Assembly (NCBI RefSeq): GCF_036324505.1
Contig: NC_086357.1
Location: 17,920,793 to 17,984,792 of the forward strand
DNA from: Eleginops maclovinus
Taxonomy: Eukaryota > Chordata > Actinopteri > Perciformes > Eleginopidae
Direction: 5' to 3'
DNA length: 64,000 bases
A model generated the notes under the pieces. That model was given only the letters and a program-made list of their open reading frames with translations. It made no database searches and was not told where the DNA came from. Of the stretch, positions 1 through 12,700 are shown in pieces (within the stretch, counting starts at the first letter, position 1; each line of letters opens with the position of its first letter). The position numbers were made by a program, and so were the translations under genes.

Positions 1-169
1 GATCATATATCTCTGTACCTGAAGAAACACACCCCAATTATTGCATCTCCTGCATTCCTGAAACACAGGGCTGTGTTCGGCTGGGTGTCAAAATGTATTT
101 TAAAATGACACAGTTGAACACCACATTTTTAGAAGTTGAATATGGGTGGGCCCTTCAGTGGCCCCTTGA

Positions 170-183
170 CCAGCAGGGGGCAG
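170..183 (+). promoter_or_regulatory. CTCF-type motif downstream of xxylt1 stop
   Basis: CCAGCAGGGGGCAG matches the classical vertebrate CTCF core (CCASYAGRKGGCRS) at all 14 positions. It lies 120 bases beyond the xxylt1 stop codon. A sequence match only; binding is not shown. Confidence 0.5.
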
Positions 184-303
184 AGTCTGCGACTACAGCA
201 GCAGCACAGTGGTCAAGATAGGAAACTGTCTTTAAAGTCAGGAACATATTTCCTTTGAACGATATTGCAATGTCATTGAGACTTTTACAGTCCAGTGTTT
301 ACA

Positions 304-700
304 TCAGTCATCTGGGATAGGGGAGTTGCAGTTGCCATGGTAGATATAGACCAGTCCTTCGCAGCGATAATACATCTGAAACACGTCTACGTACCCGTGC
401 TCCCTCCACCAGGTACACAGCTGCCGGTTCCACCCACAGGCCAGGGGGTAAAAGAGTTCAGGGTGCTCCATGCCGATCATGGTGAAGAAGTCCTGGTCCC
501 CAAGGTGGCCCCTGAAGCGATACTGGTCTGCTAGCTTGGCCACATTGCTCGGCTTCAACAGTTGGTTGTAGAGAGCGGACTCCCTCATAGCACCAAGGTC
601 CAATAACATTACTCCGCTGTTGAAGCCCGGGAGCCCCTCAGGGGGAGGATCACCCACTCTGGTCTGAGGGTTCTCCTTACGATACTGCCAGAAGGTGTGT
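304..700 (-). CDS. xxylt1: xxylt1 coding exon 4, last (residues 274-405)
   Basis: Follows acceptor ctttcctcag and completes the Arg codon, giving RHTFWQYRKENPQTRVG. It holds the FNSG, GDQD and C-terminal HGNCNSPIPDD motifs and the TGA at 306-304. Bases 1-303 are 3' UTR or downstream DNA; I see no clear minus-strand poly(A) signal there, so the transcript may run past the left edge. Confidence 0.97.
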
Positions 701-3700
701 CTGAGGAAAGAAGTCGAGAGGTTGGCATTACAATGACAGCGCTTGCTGTGAGTCGTTTGTAAGTAAGTACAATAGCATCTGTTTCTCAATCAAAACTATC
801 AATTTGTTTTTAATTTAATTTTCAATTTTAAGTTATAGTTCGATTTCCAGAGACTTTCAGAAGCACAAGAACGACCTCAGTTGGTTAACATTAAATCTAA
901 TGAGAATAAATTGGTTGAATGGCATTTGATCAACTATAATATTTAAATAAAGTTCCTGTTTAGTATTTCTACAAGACCAGACAGCACGTGAAAAACAATA
1001 GGAATTAATTATGAAGCAATAGTGGCATAGCGCAATCTCCTGGAAGTCAACGTTTGATTTTTACGAACTGACGGAAATTCATGATGTGTCGTTTTCTCAG
1101 TAGGGATATTTTGTAGCATAAACATTAAATCTGAAATGCATTTTGAAGTTAATTTATATTCATTTTTAATCAGGTTTCAGGTTATTTTTTCTCTCAATAT
1201 ATTGGCAATCAGCAGTTGTTGGTGGTGGCAGGCAGGAACATCTTTAACATATGTTCCAATCCTAGGCTGTTGCACATTTAGAAAAGTGAGGGGCAACCCT
1301 GTTTCAGTCCACATATGCTGAACAAACAGCACTGCGGCTCAAAACAGGAAGAGAGCCGGTCCAGGAGTGCCAGGGCATGTTGGAGTGCCAGAGGCGCGTG
1401 CCAACTCAGCACCCTGTCCTGCCAAATTACCAACTCTGAAGTAGAAAAAAAATGACACACAACGCTTCATTCAACAAGCATTTGTATGCACAGACGTTAC
1501 TGAGTACACACAAGTAGGACCTTTTGCAGCGAAAGGAACGTTTCAGTGTAACTGATAGCATTTGTTATTATGTAATGAATCATGTATAAACGGTTCATGT
1601 TGTATTTGTGGGTTGCATAAAAAATATGTTTACCAGAGCTGGTACAATTCCCCTGCAACCAAAAGAAGAGAAAAACACAATTGTCCCTCATCCTATTGTA
1701 AAGGCGCTATATAAATCCAAGTTATTATTAATTTGTATCATCATCTATATGAAAAAGATTAAAAAAAAACAGCAGGGAAAACAGAGGGTCCTGTCTGTGC
1801 CCATAACTTCCTCCAGCAGTACTCTAACATACGTTTTTGCTTTTATTGTACTTTTTAATCTTTTGTTGTTTGAGTGTTTTGCTTTAAGAAAGTACAAAAT
1901 GCTTTTTCCCAAATACAGCTGGTGCTTTGATGTTTCATTCTTACAGGCAACAAAAATATACTCTTTATTGTATGTGTACACATACACACTCTCTAGAGAA
2001 TTTAGATTCTTCTTAATACTTGCCAAGCCTGAGGAAACCTTCTATAGATACAATGTGTATGGAAAAGTGTGTTGTGTCTTGGATATAAGATGAGCCAAGC
2101 TGTTTTCAAAAACAGAACTTTAACAGAGCTCGTCCTGTGCTATTGATGCAGCTAAACACAAGTTGGAAATTCAATAGAATGATTACGATCCATATTGTCG
2201 AGGATTCCTCTCTCCCTCTCTCTGTGCAGCCTGAACAGATCTAGTGGGAGTAGCAGATTCTCTGAGTCAAGCTTTGATATTATTAATGACCTATATTTAG
2301 CAGCTGTAGCTGTCCACACAGTGTAACACCATCCGTTGGTTTGGTAGCTGGGGACTTGTGGCCTCTGTGGAGCATTTATCTTTTTAAAGACAAACACTGG
2401 GTCTACGTGCCCCGAGACACATTCTCTGTGAATAAGTACATATGGGAACATTTAAACAGGCTTCTCTGTCCATCTTCCATTTTTATTCAGACCCCCTACA
2501 CTTTTCTAGCAGTTAGATAACAGACAAGAGTTTTATTCCAATCTACAGCTGGATTGACAGCTTACTGCTAAACCTTTATACAGCTCTACTCGCGTTCTCT
2601 GTCACTTTCTGCCACTCTCTCACTCGCTCGTCCTCTCACACATATTACACATTGCCCCAAACCGGGGTGATAAATCCATACATCATCAGAAACATACTGC
2701 ATCTGTCACAGTGTGTCATGTTGCCATATTATGTGAATGACAGTACGGGGGGGGGGGGGTAAGATTACCGGTACCAGATTTAGTTTTAATTCAGATGACT
2801 ATCAACCAACATTGAATAAATAAACATGTATTTATATCTACAGTTGTGTAAAAAAAAAAAGACACTTTGAGTTTCACAGGAAGTTATGGGGGGATAATAC
2901 TTCTAAGTTCAGACCAGTTGCCAGGCAACCAGTTGAGACTCCAGGAAGTTACTGCTCTCACCCATGAAATAGTCTGGCACATATTATCACCTACATTGAC
3001 AAATTGATGCTTTTACACTTTGTTTCTTGTACAAATTTTAAAAATGAGATACAACGTGTATGTTGAAGGATTTTTTGTAGTTCTGGTAGGCAGATTTTGT
3101 CCCTGCTCGACAGCCAGGCTGCTGTTTCCAATCTTCGTGCTGGGCCAAACTAACCAACTGATTTCTGATGTTTGGAAACTCAAATATGCAACCTATCTCT
3201 CATCAAGGAAGTAAATAAGAGTATTTTTCCAAATGTCATTCTATTTCTTTAATAAACTCAACTTTTACAAACTATGTAATGGCAAGACTGTTTCTACATT
3301 CTCGGGAAAACCAACATACGTGGCATTTCTATTCTGAAATGTCTTGTTACTTATAGGCCTACGTACTGTATGTATACAGACACAATCTCTAGCTGTATTT
3401 TTAATATAAAACGTAAGACCCAACAGGAATCAAACCATTTTTCTTCCAGTTATACAGATATCAATAAAATACACCAGCAGCATAATCCTGCTTTTATCCT
3501 GTCAAGTGTTAACTAAAACAAGGAACTATTTAGAAAGTGAATGCAGTCTTGTTATATAAAGTGATGTGTTTTCAATTGTTGTCTTAACTACATCCCTCTC
3601 TCATATCGAATACCTCTGGGTTCAAAACCTGGAATGAATTTGACCAAAATAACAGAATAACCTGCCTGCTCGTATGAAACCCAAAGGATTGATAACAATA

Positions 3701-6700
3701 CGTTAGTCAAATCAGTAATGTTGTTCAAAGATTTTTCCCCTGCTTCAGACTTTGAGAGGTACATGATGCAGCTAGGTTCTCTTTCACAGTGATGTCTGTT
3801 TTTTGTTCTTCCTTTGTACCAGTACACTCACACAGACCCAGTTAAAGTAGACATAAGACCCATTAGCTTATATCCATGTTACTGTAAGTGCCTCTCCTTC
3901 TGCTTCCCTCAGTTCTCAACTCCATCATGTACTGTCTTCAATTTCCACTGTAAACCTTTCAAGAAAAATGTTGCTTGAGAAAGGAAGAAAAGCATGGTGA
4001 CAGGGACATTCTGTGCAATTGAAATGACCTGTTCCTTTTCTTACTGAAGTATCTTGGCTATTTTCTATTAAAGTAAATACGAGCATTGATACGAGAATGG
4101 AGCCATTAAATAAGAAAGCCTACAGGGCACAAACATATTCATCATTTCCTTTAGTACGTTAAAATACAAGGTTTGTTATAGGCTTCGAAGCCTTCTGTTA
4201 ATTGAGGATTGTGATGGTACAATCTTTTCAACAACATTATATCTACGACAGAACCAAGGCACACAAGTCCCAGTAAGAGTGCTTCATAGTTTATGTAGCT
4301 GTCGCAAAACTAAACATTTCACAGTCACCATTTAACAGCATTCTGTTTACAGTAAAACTTGGCAATACGTAGGATGTATTACACAACCGAGACTCAATAC
4401 AAAAAGCATGCAGAGATAGACTTGCTTCTGGCTAATGTCTCTCACCGTGTGTGTTTGTGGCTTGGACTGTGACACTTTTGTGAGTGGGTCTGGTCTCCTG
4501 GGTTTTTAAAACATAACAAATGCAGCTGCAGGGAAAAGACATGGACCACTTTTTCTAATAATGAACTTTTCAGTGGCAGGATGTGCTCTGAATGTGGCTG
4601 GTGGGAGGATGCATTCTTCTGCATAATGCTCTCTCCATTATCATTAAAACAGAGTGGGAGCTGAGAGCCCTCTACACACAAAAGAGGAAAGCACGGCAGG
4701 TGCAATGATTGCACACAATGTATTGCTAAAATCGGGATTGAAAAAATGAAATATTACTCATATAGGATTATCTTTTAAAGAAACAATTTATACTGACACA
4801 TGAACTTCTTCGATTAAAGTGACACATACATTCCAGATTGGTCTAGCTTGTGTCTCCTGTCCCCTATATAAGCAGTCCATGTCTTTCTTTATCTGTTATG
4901 TCTTTGTGGGGCTTTCCATTATGAAACACCATTTATTTTTACATACTTGACAGATGAATCATCCTTTGTTTGCTGTTGCAGTCAAGACGTTGGGAAATGT
5001 TAGCTTATTACTTGTGTTGACATGTAAGGAGGGTTTTTTCTCCCTATGCAGTTGTCTCTAAATAATACAACCCTCATTTAATTTAAAACATATTTTTTAA
5101 GGAAACAAATCAAAACGTTTTTATATAAGTTGTATAGCTGATGTTGCTCAACTCCAGTCACATGAACAAAAAGCTTGAATTTGTTTCCAGAAATCAAACT
5201 TCAAATGACCAGTCACCAAAGCACAAACAGACCACCACTCACTAGGTGGACTGCAAAATCTTTCACAGTCTTAGTAGCATAAATCCTAAACTGCTGTCCA
5301 AACCATAAGGATTTACTTAAAACAATAGATGGAAATGTTCGGCCTGGAATGTGCTTTAAAACTCTGAACTCAAACTCCAAAATGCCGGCAGTACGAGTTG
5401 CTGTCCATCATGACGCTGCAGACGTTCAAAAACACCCGTACGGGTAAACAGAGAAATATACAAGGAAATATCTATTTTAATGTTTTGTTGACATCCCTTC
5501 AAATTTAAACTAGCGAGACATTGGCATGCTAAGACGCACGATCTCTTGCTTTGTTGTTGTGTGTTTTGAGAGAGGAGTGTGTCTATGCCGAAAGGAACAA
5601 CATTAGCAAATGATTCCCAGGGTTAGGAACCCATTGAGCCAGTTGAGTGGCAGGGCAGAGATACAGATCTGTTTGGAGAAGCTGGTGCCAACCAGAGTCT
5701 GGCAGGAAAACTGCTGCTCCACTTCTAAAACTACTAGGGCAGAAAAATTGACAACCAGCATATACAGCCTTGTGGTCTCACGTGCACAGTGATACTAAGT
5801 TTAACAACTGATGATATTGTTATTTCATAACATTATACAGCATGTATTTTTTCTTTCCTGGAGAGGGACGGAAAAATCAGCTGATGAACAAAAAGTTTAA
5901 AAATCGGTGTCCCACGAAACCTTAGAGGCTCCCTGACGACGTTCCGTAAAACCTGGCAGCCTTTTTTGGACCACATTGACACCCTTACTGTTGATGAAAA
6001 ACCCTAAACTTAATCCTGAGTAGAGACACACCCCCCCCCCCCTTTCTTTTCAATTTTTTAAATTATTATTATTTATTTATTTTTTCATCCTTTATTTGTT
6101 TTTGCTGTCCCCTTGTCCCCCACCCCCCCTTTTGTATGTATGTATGAATGAGATTGCGGGGTAATGGGGTTTTTGGTTTTAATATTTGTATTAGAAGATC
6201 ACAGTATTTGACATGTAATGTTTTGAAAATGTCTGTTTGCTATCTGTGCAAAAACTAATAAAAAGATTTGCCAAAAATTAAAAAAAAAAAATCGGTGTCC
6301 CTTGTTTACACCAACGCATGATGGATTATCAGACGCATGAGAAAGAAAAACTGGCTAACAGGAGCTGTAAAGTGGGACAGATTGTACGGAAAGTTGATCT
6401 GTACCAAATTTCAAACGTCTTACCCTTTTCATTAATATGAAGAGATTTGAGTGTGTCACTTTCACACTTTTCATTTTCACACACATCCTTCCTGTGTTTA
6501 TTACCAAGGATAACCTGACATTCAGAAAAAAATATTCAGCTTTTAGAGAAGGTTATGTGGATCATATAATAGAGTTTGTCAGTTCTGTGATCAGCAGTTT
6601 ATTTACTCAAGTCTCCTGTCTAACAAAGAGACACTTGAATCAAAGGGTGGGAACAAGACCTTTTCTGACAAATCTTCTTATAAATCTATTATGATTTACC

Positions 6701-9700
6701 TAAAATACTGTCAATGTTGTACAATATTGCAACCGTGACTTCATGGTTGCCTTCATGGATCACTATCTTGCAGCACCGGCTTTAGGTGCCAGGTAAAAGG
6801 GGGGTTATAAGTGGTTGACTTCAAGTACAATGGAAAGAATACATTTATTGTCAAACTTTCAGTAAATTTGGCCTTGGGCACAAGCTAGAGCATTAAACTA
6901 TACAGAATAGTAATGTGGACTTGTGTGTACACAAATAAACAACATAATAATTTGCATTCCTATTGTTATCCCAGTTTTCACTTTACATCAACAATTATTG
7001 AAGCACATTTTGAATGTTTCAGGTTAGAATTCTTCATAAAAATCTAACAATGATAACACAAATCATTAAAAAGGCCACCAATTGTCTCCAAGTTTTGCTA
7101 GTATATTAAGAATGTTGGGATGGGTAACACTGTTGAGGTTCTTGTGAAGAAGTCTGTATGGGAGATATCTGATGTTCTTTCTCACTTAAAAACTGTGAGA
7201 GAGAAAAAACTGTGAATATGCAAGTGAGGCGCATCAACATTAAAATCCATCTGCCGAACAGAGTGAGTGTGATCGGAGCGATGGCTTTTAACTCATTAAA
7301 GATAGGATTAAAATAATATTGCTAATGCGGCTTTTCTCTGCAGTCCATGCATAAATACAACAATACAAAATACACTTTGCTAAACAGATTTGTGATATCT
7401 TCTTCATTTTTTTTAAGCCACGAATGGACAACGTCAAAGATGAACTGAAAGACGCGGGAATGAAATATCAGTCCAAAGAAAAAGAAAGCATGAATAATAA
7501 TCTTACCAAGTATTTAATTTTTGCTCCGTGAAAGTATTTACTAGTCCATGCTTTGATACACTTCAGTTTGTAATCACAATGCATTGTGGCTTGATAAACG
7601 GCTGAATGTTAACAGCCAATTGTTGGACTCCTGGCACAACTATATGTTTAGTTCTCGGTATCGAAGACCATACTTAACTATGTCTACAGTCATTTGGTTG
7701 GACACGTTTATATCACAACATATGTGTCACATATCTGATCTGCTTGTGCCACAGTGCTTACCTGTAGACGGGCTGCATCTCTCTGGTGATGCCTATTACC
7801 GCTCCTGGAGGAAACCGGTCAAATTCTTTGAAAAGGTCCCTGATGTTAGTCCTGTATTTCAGATCCAGGTCAAGCTGCACTATGCGCGTCAGACCTGGAA
7901 AGAAGCACATTATTTCACATTAATAAGGCAGAATTTAACAACAACAACAAAAACAGTGTCTAACAGTGCACGTAGTTTGAATTTCTCTGATCACTTCCAA
8001 ACGTCCTTCTAGTCATTCACAGTAATGGAAAATAGGAGAAGACTACTGTTGACAAGCCTGACACATTATATGGTTTCTCTGAGATTGTGTTTTTGACCCC
8101 CAGGGGTGTTTACCACTTTACCATTGACCTAGAAAAAAATTGCAAGCGAAATGAATTGTATGAAGAAAAAGAGTAGAAAGCTGAGAATAGCTTTCTTAAA
8201 AAAAAAAAAGTGGCTTTTGGCAGTTCTGAGCGTACATCAGTAAATTATTAACACAGCTGTTTGTGGATAAAATGGTAACGGCAGTATCCAGGATATGCAG
8301 GCCCTCATCTGTCCATTGTTTCAGCTTCCTATGTTTTGCTGGTAACCATGGGGATGAAATGATGGGAAATACTCAGGAATGGTGTCAGGGGCACAACATG
8401 ATTATTGAACAGATGAAAACACTTGTCAACTCAGGAAGAGCTGTCAGAGAAGGCGGCCTCTATTGAGAGCAGTAAACATTTATTGGCAGAAGGTCAGTTT
8501 GACAAAAACTGCAGAATTTGCACAATGGTGAAAAGAAAGGAGTACTTCAAAAATAATAAGCTGCCTTATGAGCCTTCAGAGCTCAATTCAACTGTTTTTC
8601 AGTGCTTTTAAAGGTGTGTTGGGATCCAGCAGCCAACACATGCGCAATTTGTAAGATAATATAATACCAATGGCACAATGTGTATTATATTCAAAGGAAA
8701 ATGTGTTGCATCATCCATCCAGTATATAAACAACATGTTTATTAAAGGAAAAAGGAGGCTACACTTAACACAAAAAGGAAAAACTAATTACCTATTAGTT
8801 CAGTTTTTATGAAAACAAGGAAGAGCAAATTGAATATATTCTTCATGGCAGCATGGGCCCCAATGTCCCATTTGTAAACTGTCCTGTTTATTTTAAATTG
8901 TGTTATACATCAATGGTGCTTTAGACTAGTTAGAAACAACATAGTTATGTCTCGCTTCTTTAATTGTATGTGTCTGGCAAAAAAGTCAATAACTCAATGA
9001 TTTAAAATAAAGGTTTATGTTGTCCCAGTTTTTGTGAGAGTTGCACGTCGGAAATATCATTTAATAGAGATTTTAGTGAAAAAAAAGCTGAATCATTCTA
9101 CTTCCATGTTACTTTTATTCTATTTTTGGAAAGGAAAAACAAAATCTCAACCTTGGCCTCAACAAAGCCAACTGAGATGCAAAAGTGGAAGATTAAAGCT
9201 GTACTACAAGTTAGCACTACGGAAATATTTGAGAGGCAGTTTCTGTTGAAACTAGGGCTTGAAAAAGGAGACTCAGCAATGCAGAGGCGACCTGTTTTCT
9301 ATGCTCTCCAAACAAGGAAGCCGCCATCACAATGCCTCCACGAACTGTGGCAACAGAGAGGGGCTCGGGCGGGTAATCTACGAGTTGTCCTCGCTGTTTG
9401 TTGGTAATAGCCGAGCTTAACTAGTGGAGAATAACAGGAAGAGGGTCTGAAGTTGGTACAACACTGTGATGTGGTGGGTTTGATGTTAGATCAATGACTC
9501 AAAACATAGTCCTTTGAAGGTGAAAGTATGGCAGTGTTTGATCACGGCATAGGATTTCAATAAAAAGATGATTTAAATAAATTACAAGACTAGTGCCACT
9601 TCTTTAGTGCTGCTGCACTTTCTCACATCAGAAATGTAGTGTTAGTGCTGCCATTTACATGGATACTCAGTCACCAAATCCATCGTTTTAAAAACAGTAT

Positions 9701-12700
9701 ATGTCGTTTACGAAATAATGTTATGAGTAACATAAGTTATAAGGGAAATAAATCTAGAAAAGTGAACGGGGCGAGACAGATTCTGCAGTAGCTGTCATTT
9801 AGTGTATTTGTATTTCAGGCTTCACAGTTTCATTATTTATAACAAACTGGGTATGAGCCTGAGGCAACGAGAGAGGGAGAGACAGACGTCTTCTACCACT
9901 TTTACTGCATCTCTTTCTGTTCCTTCATTTCCACTCAGCAAGGATTAAATGAGGAGAAGAAGCAACACGTTTCTTTTGTGAAATGGAAATGACCTACACA
10001 GACAAACGTCTTTCAGTAGTGCAGTCTGTCCCTGTGGACTGCTGCACAGCTGTTCTCTAGTCTATTACTGTCCTAAAGTTTAAAATTGTACTGCCGAGTT
10101 CACCCGAGATCAACAGATGTACAACAACCTCAACGTAGTGTGCACGACATTAGTTACATTTGCCAATGTATTTCAATTGCTCCCACAATTACACAACGAT
10201 TTTAAGATGAAACAGCAATGATCAATACAGTTAGTCAGTTATATTGTTGTAAACCTTGTTTAGAGTATGACAAATTAGAGATAAGGATATATAAAGTAAA
10301 GACAGTTTTGGCCTTTTTTCACCCCAAAAAAGTACAGGGATGTCATGTTTAAACTGACTTTCACCTGGTTTACTCCAGCAGGATTAAAAAGTAATTTATT
10401 ATTCCAGACGTACAAATAAAGGGAGTCAAAATAAATCTTGACCAGGGTGCATGCATGGGTGTTGTTCAATCATTGCAGGACTAACTTTGTTAGGGGGCTG
10501 AAGAGCTCGTCTGGGGCTCTGGTCAGATCAAAGAAAACCTAAACTCAGACAACACAACCAGAGACACTGTTTTCTAAAATCACATTTTTTTCAGGAAGAA
10601 AGTGGGTCAACCTCATTAAGCACTAATATGTGTCTTGATGTGAGCATTTATGGCCTATTCATATTGTTCATTGTTTCTTTCTCACCAACAGTTACTGGAA
10701 AACACCCTTTTTCAGAGAAAGGGAATCACCTGATATAGATTTTACCCCTCGCTATGTCCCCATGTATGAAAAAGCTGATGCCTCTCCTGCTGCGGGAAAC
10801 AGCTGTGTAGCCTTGTGTGCAGTAAACTGGGACCTCTAGTCACATGCAGGAAATACCTCTAGGGAAAACATAAACACACATTTAACAGTGAGATCATCAT
10901 GAGATACAAATCTAAAGTTACAATGTTGTATCTTTAAATATTGATAGTTGATATTATTTTTCTTCCACCCTAAACAATATGAAAACTAAATACATAAACA
11001 CAACACAACAGTAAGATGCAGTGAATCTCCAGTAGTGAGAAGAGGTTAGGGAATGCAAACAAAGCACTTTTGCTTACTATAAAGCCTCTTAAGAGCTTGA
11101 AAAAGACAGTACATGTGTGTTTGAGCTAATAGAAATTATTCAAAGCTTTTTACACTATCACAAAAAGTCTTCTTCATCTTTGTATTTCAACGGACGGCTG
11201 CAAACAAAGTCAGAACATAAAAATGATTGATCATTTTCTGTCATCCATTTGCTGTGTATTTGTAGGCCTGTGGGATAGCCAATAATTACGCTGCTGTCTT
11301 GCTTCCAGGTAACACCATTCTCACTTTAGCAAAGCAATTCACACGTCAGCAGTGCCACTCCTGTCGGAAGTGGAAAATAGAGGTCAAGTTTGTAGGAGAG
11401 ACTCAAGTCCCAGCATGTTAAGACCTCTAAAGAGGAAACAAAACATGGAACACCTCTCCATCAACCAAAACAGCGTTTCTTAGAAACCTCATCGTTTCCA
11501 TTGCGCAATATTAATTCTCATCCTCCAAGGACTGGTGGTGCGATAATAGAGTCCTTAGAGTCCATTTGTCTATTGACTGCTTTAAACACTGTAAATCAAA
11601 TATAAAAATGTCTTCTCTTTGCAAATAACATTTTAATTATAATTGACAGCTGTTTTGCAAAGTCTATTTAGCTTAAATGATTCAAATATTGTTGAATAAA
11701 CAGACTCAAGTGCTCAACATTATCTCTACTTTATCTTCTCTTTTGACATCCTAGCTAAACTTGCTGAAATCTCCCACTTCACTTCATGTTTGCAGCTGCT
11801 AATTTTACTTATTGATAACATGTTTGTTTTTTCACCATGTCTTTAATCATAAATGATGCTCTGCGTCTGCTGCGTAGCTCCCTGGATGAGTTTCAGTAAA
11901 CTCGTACCCACACACACTCTCTGTTAAGATAACCACATTATGCCCTTTAGACATAAAAGGGTTCTTTAAATAGAAATGTGTGACCAGTCGGACAAAGAGC
12001 AGACAGGTGGCACATGGTTGATCGATAATAATTTTAAAAGACACAACGTGAGACACTTTTACAGCCGCAGACACCCCCCTCTCACGTGTCTAACCCTTTT
12101 ATGTTGCAGACATGCTTTCCACCGTGTTCTTCACTGACAGACTGGTTGCGAACTGACAACACTTTCCTTGACTACAAACCATGGGTAATGTTTCAAATAC
12201 TTTTCAGATAAAGTATGCTCAAGTAGTGAGGTTTAGTTCCTTTTTCCCCATAAAAAGTACCTTTTATTTGTAGTTCGCTGTTTGTTTGTGTTTAATTATA
12301 ATAACCTAAGTTGCTTGTCATTTAAATATCTTTATTTTACCAATTCCTCCTGTTGTTGTTGCTTCCTCTTCATTTAGTGAGCTGGGTACTAAACAGACAA
12401 CATCAGACAAACACCTTCAGCTCAGACCAAGTACTGCTGGGGGGGGGGGGATGTTTATCACATGTTGACACACTGGCAATACGTTTTAAATTCAGTCAAC
12501 ACAACTCTGTGCTTCACCACAAATTAGTTTTCAGAGTTGACAGCGGAGTGGAAGCCACAAACTCAACTTTTCCCTCCAAGAATGATCTTTTATTTATCAT
12601 CCTGTTTTGCCTGAAGGCTCTTCTGCTCCTTAAATGATATCCTGCTTTCCTGAGAAATATAAACACCATACTTTGAAGCGCTTAAAAAAAACCTTGGAGA

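Larger units (their letters stand above)
701..7761 (-). other. xxylt1: xxylt1 intron 3
   Basis: Seven kilobases of AT-rich intron. It contains a LINE-like tail at 1696-1733, a G13 run at 2747-2759 and the retroposed insertion at 5914-6286. The open frames in it have no recognisable similarity and no splice support. Confidence 0.85.

Noticed and set aside
1608..2093. 161-codon frame in xxylt1 intron 3
   Set aside because: Composition is that of AT-rich intron, it overlaps a LINE tail and no protein family is recognisable.
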